Assembly (NCBI RefSeq): GCF_000526155.1
Contig: NZ_JAFN01000001.1
Span: 2,319,014-2,383,013, forward strand
Origin: Deferrisoma camini S3R1
GTDB lineage: Bacteria; Desulfobacterota; Deferrisomatia; Deferrisomatales; Deferrisomataceae
DNA: 64,000 nucleotides
Reading direction: 5' to 3'
The first letter of the stretch is position 1, and each line of letters begins with the position of its first letter. Below are positions 60,570 through 64,000 of the stretch, in pieces. The notes beneath the pieces are model-generated. The model saw only the letters and a program-made list of their open reading frames with translations, searched no databases and was not told the origin of the DNA. The position numbers and the translations under genes were made by a program.

Positions 60570-61787
60570 TCACGGGGATCTCTGCGCCACCCCGAACCAG
60601 GGAAGCACCACCACGCCCGACCGCCGGAAGGCCCGGTCGCCTCCGTAGAACAGGGCCGCCGGTCCGTCGGGGTCGCCGGAGAGGTTCCGCCAGTAGCGGA
60701 GGTTGGCGAAGAACTCGGGGGTGACGGTCTGGCCGGATTTGATCTCCACCGGGATCCGGTGGGCGCCCAGGTCCACGAGGATGTCGACCTCGTGGCCGGC
60801 TGCGTCGCGCCAGTAGTAGAGGCTCGGCTGCTCGCCCCGGTGCAGAAACGCCTTCAGGAGTTCGCTCACCACGAAGCTCTCGAACACCGCGCCCCGCTCG
60901 GCACGGTGGAACAGCTCCTCCGGGGACCGGATCTGCAGGAGGTAGCACAGGAGCCCCGGGTCCAGGAAGTACAGCTTGGGGCTCTTGATCAGCCGCTTTC
61001 CGAAGTTCTCGTGGTGGGGCCGCAGCAGAGCGATGAGAAAGCTCGCCTCGAGCACCGAGATCCAGCGCCGCGCGGTGGAGTGGGTGACGCCGGCGTCCGA
61101 AGCCAGGGCCGAGAGGTTCAGCAACTGGCCCGTCCGGCCGGCACAGAGGCGGACGAACCTGCCGAACGTCTCCAGGTCCCCCACGTTCACCACGGTCCGC
61201 ACGTCCCGCTCCAGGTAGGTCTGGTAGTAGCTCGCCAGCCAATCCCGGGGCTCGATGCCCCGGTCGTGGATCCGGGGATAGAACCCGGTGTAGAGCGTTT
61301 CGAGCAGGCCGCGGTCCGGTGCCGGGAGCCGGTTGGCCGGGACCTCCCGGCCCAGGGCGTCGAACGAAAGGGGCTCCGCGCCAAGAAGCTCGGCCAGGGA
61401 GAGCGGAAGCAGGTGCAGCACCGCGGACCGGCCGGCCAGCGACTGGGAGATCCGCTCCAGCATGAGGAAGTTGTGGGACCCCGTCAGCACGAAGCGCCCG
61501 GTCGTTTGGGGGTCTTCGTCGACCATGACCTGGATGTACGAGAACAGGTCCGGGGCCCGTTGCACCTCGTCGAGGATCACCGGCCCGGCGAACTGCTCCA
61601 GGAAGCCCCGCGGGTCCTCGAGGGCGAACTGCCGCTGGTCGGGGAGCTCGAGGGAGGTGTACGCGTGGTGGGGAAACACCGCCCGCACCAGGGTGGTCTT
61701 GCCGGACTGGCGCGGGCCGGTGACGCTGACCACCGGGAACGCCCCGGCGGCCCGGAGCAGTGTTGGGGCGAGCGTGCGCGGGATCAT
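60570..61787 (-). CDS. AAA ATPase with DUF4143
   Basis: This protein of 405 residues has the layout of the widespread ATP-binding/DUF4143 family: Walker A VSVTGPRQSGKTTLVRAVF at about 24-32, Walker B GPVILDEVQRAPDLFSYIQ, and sensor VLTGSHNFLMLERISQSLAGRSAVLHLLPLSLAEL. A winged-helix region lies in LSALASDAGVTHSTARRWISVLEASFL. A nuclease-like DUF4143 end is in RGAVFESFVVSELLKAF, YYWRDAAGHEVDILVD and RIPVEIKSGQT. Its function is unknown; members are often mobile or strain-specific. ATG at 61787 has GGAG 6-7 bases upstream. It is bracketed by AT-rich palindromes at 60515 and 61798. Confidence 0.9.
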   Translation of the reverse strand: MIPRTLAPTLLRAAGAFPVVSVTGPRQSGKTTLVRAVFPHHAYTSLELPDQRQFALEDPRGFLEQFAGPVILDEVQRAPDLFSYIQVMVDEDPQTTGRFVLTGSHNFLMLERISQSLAGRSAVLHLLPLSLAELLGAEPLSFDALGREVPANRLPAPDRGLLETLYTGFYPRIHDRGIEPRDWLASYYQTYLERDVRTVVNVGDLETFGRFVRLCAGRTGQLLNLSALASDAGVTHSTARRWISVLEASFLIALLRPHHENFGKRLIKSPKLYFLDPGLLCYLLQIRSPEELFHRAERGAVFESFVVSELLKAFLHRGEQPSLYYWRDAAGHEVDILVDLGAHRIPVEIKSGQTVTPEFFANLRYWRNLSGDPDGPAALFYGGDRAFRRSGVVVLPWFGVAQRSP

Positions 61788-61797
61788 GGGGGCTCCG

Positions 61798-61828
61798 TGA
61801 CGATTGAATATTCGATGTTCAATTATCA
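61798..61828. repeat. Imperfect 31-bp palindrome, second copy
   Basis: TGACGATTGAATATT, C, GATGTTCAATTATCA: the arms pair at 11 of 15 positions. It is homologous to the perfect palindrome at 60515-60545 and starts 11 bases upstream of the DUF4143 start codon. Confidence 0.8.
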
Positions 61829-61910
61829 CGAATCCGCTGAGACCGCAACGTCCCCGGTCGGTGTGGCTTCCCCCGTTTCCGGCTTCCCCGTGGCCCGGCC
61901 CGACAACGGC

Positions 61911-63764
61911 TCACCCCAGGCTCCTCCGAAGCCTCCGGACGAGGCCGTTCTCGGTCACGTACGGGACCACCAGCTCGTACCGGGCCCGGGTGATCGCCAC
62001 GTAGGCGAGGTTCTTGAGCTGCTCCTTGCTCCACCGGTTCCCCGGCTCCAGGGCGTCGAGCCCCACCACGAACACCACCGACCAGTCCATGCCCTTGGCC
62101 GTGTGCACGGTGGAGATGGTGACCGAGTCGATGGTGATGTCGTGGCCCGCCTTGCTCCGGTAGTCCTCCGCAGCCCACCGGGCCAGCACGCCCCGGGCCA
62201 GGAGCTCCTGCTCCAGCCTCTTGGGAAGGGGCGGCCCCTCCGGGTCGTAGGGGCGCTTCGTGGGGTAGAGCACCGCCACCTCCGAGGCGGGCACCCCCCT
62301 TTTCAGGACCCGCTCGGCCACCGCCTCGGCCACGAACGCCACCACCGCCTTCGGGTCTGGGAGCCGAACGAGGGCCGGATCGGGCCCGGGGGCCGTGAGA
62401 TACCCCGAAAAGAGCTCCAACTGGGTCGCGCCGGGGCTGGGCTCGGCCGACGTCTCGAGGCCCCGAAACCGCCCGGCAAAGCCAGCGAGCTCCTCGGTGC
62501 TCCGGTAGGCCGTGCGCAGGCGGTGAACCCGGCCCCGGGCCCGGATTCCCAGATCCGACCACCGCGCCCGGCCGCCCCGCCGGTACAGGTCCTGATGCTC
62601 GTCCAGGGCGATGAGCAGATGATCCGTGTCCGGGTTCAAAAGCCCCACCACCAGGCGGAGCATGGCATCCGAGAAATCCTGGCCCTCGTCCACCAGCACC
62701 GCATCGTAGCGCTCCGGAAACTCCGCCAGCCGCCCGAGCGCCTCCTCGACCACCAGATCGTAGTACCCTGGCTCCTCCTTCTCGAACGCGACCGGCTCCC
62801 CCACCACCCGCTGACACAGCTCGAACACGTGGCACACCTCGACCCCGCCGCCCGGCCCCAGCCCCAGCCCCTGGCGAACGCACAGCCGCTTCAGGTACGG
62901 CACGAGGGCCACGTTGTAGCAGACCAGGAGAACCCGCTGGACCTTGGGGTTGTACTTCCGCAGGAACCGGGCCCGGTGGACGAGGACCAGGGTCTTGCCG
63001 CAGCCGGAAGGCCCCGCCACGATCCGGTGGCCGCCGTCCCACCGCCGGGCCAGGCTCTCCTGGTTGTGGTCGAGGAGCCGAAGCCGCTCCCGGTCCTCCC
63101 CGGGCGCGGGCGGCCGCACGGCCGGAATCCGCACCTCGGGGAAACGGACCTGCCGCACCCGGCCCTGCTCGCGGCCCGTGAGCCGACAGGGGAAGAGCGG
63201 CCGGAACGACGCCTCGAGCCGCTCGCGGAACTTGCGGCCCGACGGGTCGGTGAACAGATCGCCCTGGGGGTGGAGGTCGTCCCAGAAAAACGAAAGGCCC
63301 GACGGGATCACCCGGTCGAGCCCCTTCTCCTCGTACTCGTGGCGGTTGATGTTCGCGAACACCACCCCGGCCGCCACCGGCACCTTCACCTTGTGCGGGT
63401 CGTTGGCCAGGCACAGGGGGCGTTCCCGCCGCAGCCGCTCCAGGATCTGGTTCTTGTACTCCCGGGCCTGGCGCAGGGGGTTCGGCCGGGCCTCCTCCCG
63501 GCCGGTCACCTCGATCACCCAGCCGTGGGGGTTGGCCCTGCGAATCTGATGAAGGGCCCAGTCCTTGACCTCGAACACCACGAGCCCGAGATCGGGGTGA
63601 AAGAGCACGAAGTCCGGCTCCCGGCCGCCCACGTCCGGGGTGTACCAAGCCACGAACTCCCTGTCGGGCCGGGCCACCTGCTGGAGAAACCGGTAGAACC
63701 TCCGCTCCCCTTCGGTGTGGAACGCCTCCACCCCTTCCGGAATTTCCGGAATCATCGTGGCCAT
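61911..63764 (-). CDS. NERD-domain DNA helicase (UvrD/Rep-like)
   Basis: This protein of 617 residues has an N-terminal NERD nuclease-related domain. GREPDFVLFHPDLGLVVFEVKDW provides the PD-(D/E)xK residues Asp51, Glu65 and Lys67. A superfamily 1 helicase follows: Walker A VAGPSGCGKTLVLVHRA at about 255, motif II VLVDEGQDFSDAML, motif III LIALDEHQDLYRR, motif IV-like LRTAYRSTEELAGFA, then ISTVHTAKGMDWSVVFVVG (V) and NLAYVAITRARYELVVPY (VI). Such proteins are found in accessory and defence-associated regions. ATG at 63764. A decayed duplicate is present at 60248-60450. Confidence 0.9.
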   Translation of the reverse strand: MATMIPEIPEGVEAFHTEGERRFYRFLQQVARPDREFVAWYTPDVGGREPDFVLFHPDLGLVVFEVKDWALHQIRRANPHGWVIEVTGREEARPNPLRQAREYKNQILERLRRERPLCLANDPHKVKVPVAAGVVFANINRHEYEEKGLDRVIPSGLSFFWDDLHPQGDLFTDPSGRKFRERLEASFRPLFPCRLTGREQGRVRQVRFPEVRIPAVRPPAPGEDRERLRLLDHNQESLARRWDGGHRIVAGPSGCGKTLVLVHRARFLRKYNPKVQRVLLVCYNVALVPYLKRLCVRQGLGLGPGGGVEVCHVFELCQRVVGEPVAFEKEEPGYYDLVVEEALGRLAEFPERYDAVLVDEGQDFSDAMLRLVVGLLNPDTDHLLIALDEHQDLYRRGGRARWSDLGIRARGRVHRLRTAYRSTEELAGFAGRFRGLETSAEPSPGATQLELFSGYLTAPGPDPALVRLPDPKAVVAFVAEAVAERVLKRGVPASEVAVLYPTKRPYDPEGPPLPKRLEQELLARGVLARWAAEDYRSKAGHDITIDSVTISTVHTAKGMDWSVVFVVGLDALEPGNRWSKEQLKNLAYVAITRARYELVVPYVTENGLVRRLRRSLG

Positions 63765-63988
63765 GGGCCCCTCCCTCTCGAAACATTCTCCGGCCGGCTA
63801 CGGCCCCACTGGAAACTTTTCGTCGCCTTGATCCGGTACCCCCGTGCCTTGAACTCCTCGATCACCGAATCCCAATCAGCCGGTGAAGGGTTGGGCTCGA
63901 CGTCGGCCACCTCCACACAGTCCTTATAATGCGGGTGGTTCGCAAACCTAGGTTTCCAAGAGTGTTGATGGAGCGTGCGAGCAAGCAC
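63752..63988 (-). CDS. Hypothetical protein at the window edge
   Basis: This frame of 78 residues runs from GTG at 63988: HQHSWKPRFANHPHYKDCVEVADVEPNPSPADWDSVIEEFKARGYRIKATKSFQWGRSRPENVSRGRGPWPR. It has no family I recognise. It overlaps the start of the helicase gene by 13 bases, which suggests they are transcribed together. The real start may be further upstream, beyond the window, because the frame stays open to position 64000. Confidence 0.4.
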   Translation of the reverse strand: MLARTLHQHSWKPRFANHPHYKDCVEVADVEPNPSPADWDSVIEEFKARGYRIKATKSFQWGRSRPENVSRGRGPWPR

Positions 63989-64000
63989 CCTTCCTTTCTC

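Noticed and set aside
60759-63929. Very long open frame on the plus strand across the ATPase and helicase genes
   Set aside because: Its translation is Pro/His/Gln/Arg-rich with no family motif and lies opposite two convincing genes; it is an artefact of high GC content. The same applies to many other long antisense frames in the window.

Overview
The window reads like a chromosomal segment of a very GC-rich, strictly anaerobic member of the Desulfobacterota (former Deltaproteobacteria). This is inferred from gene content, not from a marker gene: the mercury-methylation pair hgcA/hgcB, ferredoxin-dependent 2-oxoacid oxidoreductase subunits, an adenosylcobalamin-type ribonucleotide reductase, a futalosine-route menaquinone gene (mqnD), a short GNAT-type N-acetylglutamate synthase, and many c-di-GMP and two-component proteins. 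GTG and TTG starts are common, and many junctions are 4-base NTGA overlaps. A Deferrisoma-like lineage is a guess only. I saw no tRNA, rRNA, CRISPR array or prophage.

Layout. 1-9.2 kb: a truncated glycosyltransferase, a response regulator, the tightly coupled operon nadK-recN-argA-pmbA (minus strand), then rarA-usp, csrA and a DUF882 peptidase. 9.2-15.2 kb: an uncharacterised minus-strand set of small membrane protein, Hsp70-like protein, HEAT-repeat protein, DUF2997, DUF1257 and a Ycf46-like AAA ATPase. 15.4-24.2 kb: PilZ protein, membrane protein, CPBP protease, AI-2E transporter, an unknown protein and a large hybrid sensor kinase. 24.5-31.9 kb: an alpha/beta hydrolase broken by an amber codon, a TlpA-like thioredoxin, pilT with an MshEN/DUF4388 partner, a degenerate GspE-like protein and a receiver protein. 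31.9-37.7 kb: mqnD, a RAYT-family transposase, a YkgJ protein, slipin and NfeD, and a coiled-coil protein. 37.7-42.8 kb: nrdJ behind tandem NrdR boxes, small proteins, a TolB-like lipoprotein and a BASS-family transporter. 42.9-49.1 kb: hgcA and hgcB, a glyoxylate-handling aminotransferase/aldolase pair, a spermidine-synthase-like protein and RhlE. 49.3-58.3 kb: korABC with a GltD-like iron-sulfur flavoprotein, then the aapJQMP amino-acid ABC transporter. 58.5-64 kb: EamA transporter, short asparaginase, orphan VapB-like antitoxin, a helicase remnant, a palindrome-bracketed DUF4143 ATPase and a NERD/UvrD-like helicase.

The most unusual feature is a dispersed intergenic repeat family with at least a dozen full or partial copies. 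Its architecture, read in one orientation, is: a GTAACTTCGG end; a degenerate 7-bp tandem array (GGTCGTC-like); a GGGCCTTCGGCCC hairpin; a degenerate 8-bp tandem array (GCTAGGCG-like); a 15-17 bp terminal inverted repeat (GGGGCATGGGGCCTGCT); a core of about 150 bp; the matching inverted repeat; and a GTTACCC end. The heptad end repeatedly abuts start codons (hgcB, AI-2E transporter, EamA, PilZ, aminotransferase), and the first octad supplies stop codons to two genes. One simple copy touches the stop codon of the RAYT transposase gene, which makes a REP/RAYT-type relationship the natural hypothesis. A copy also separates hgcA from hgcB.
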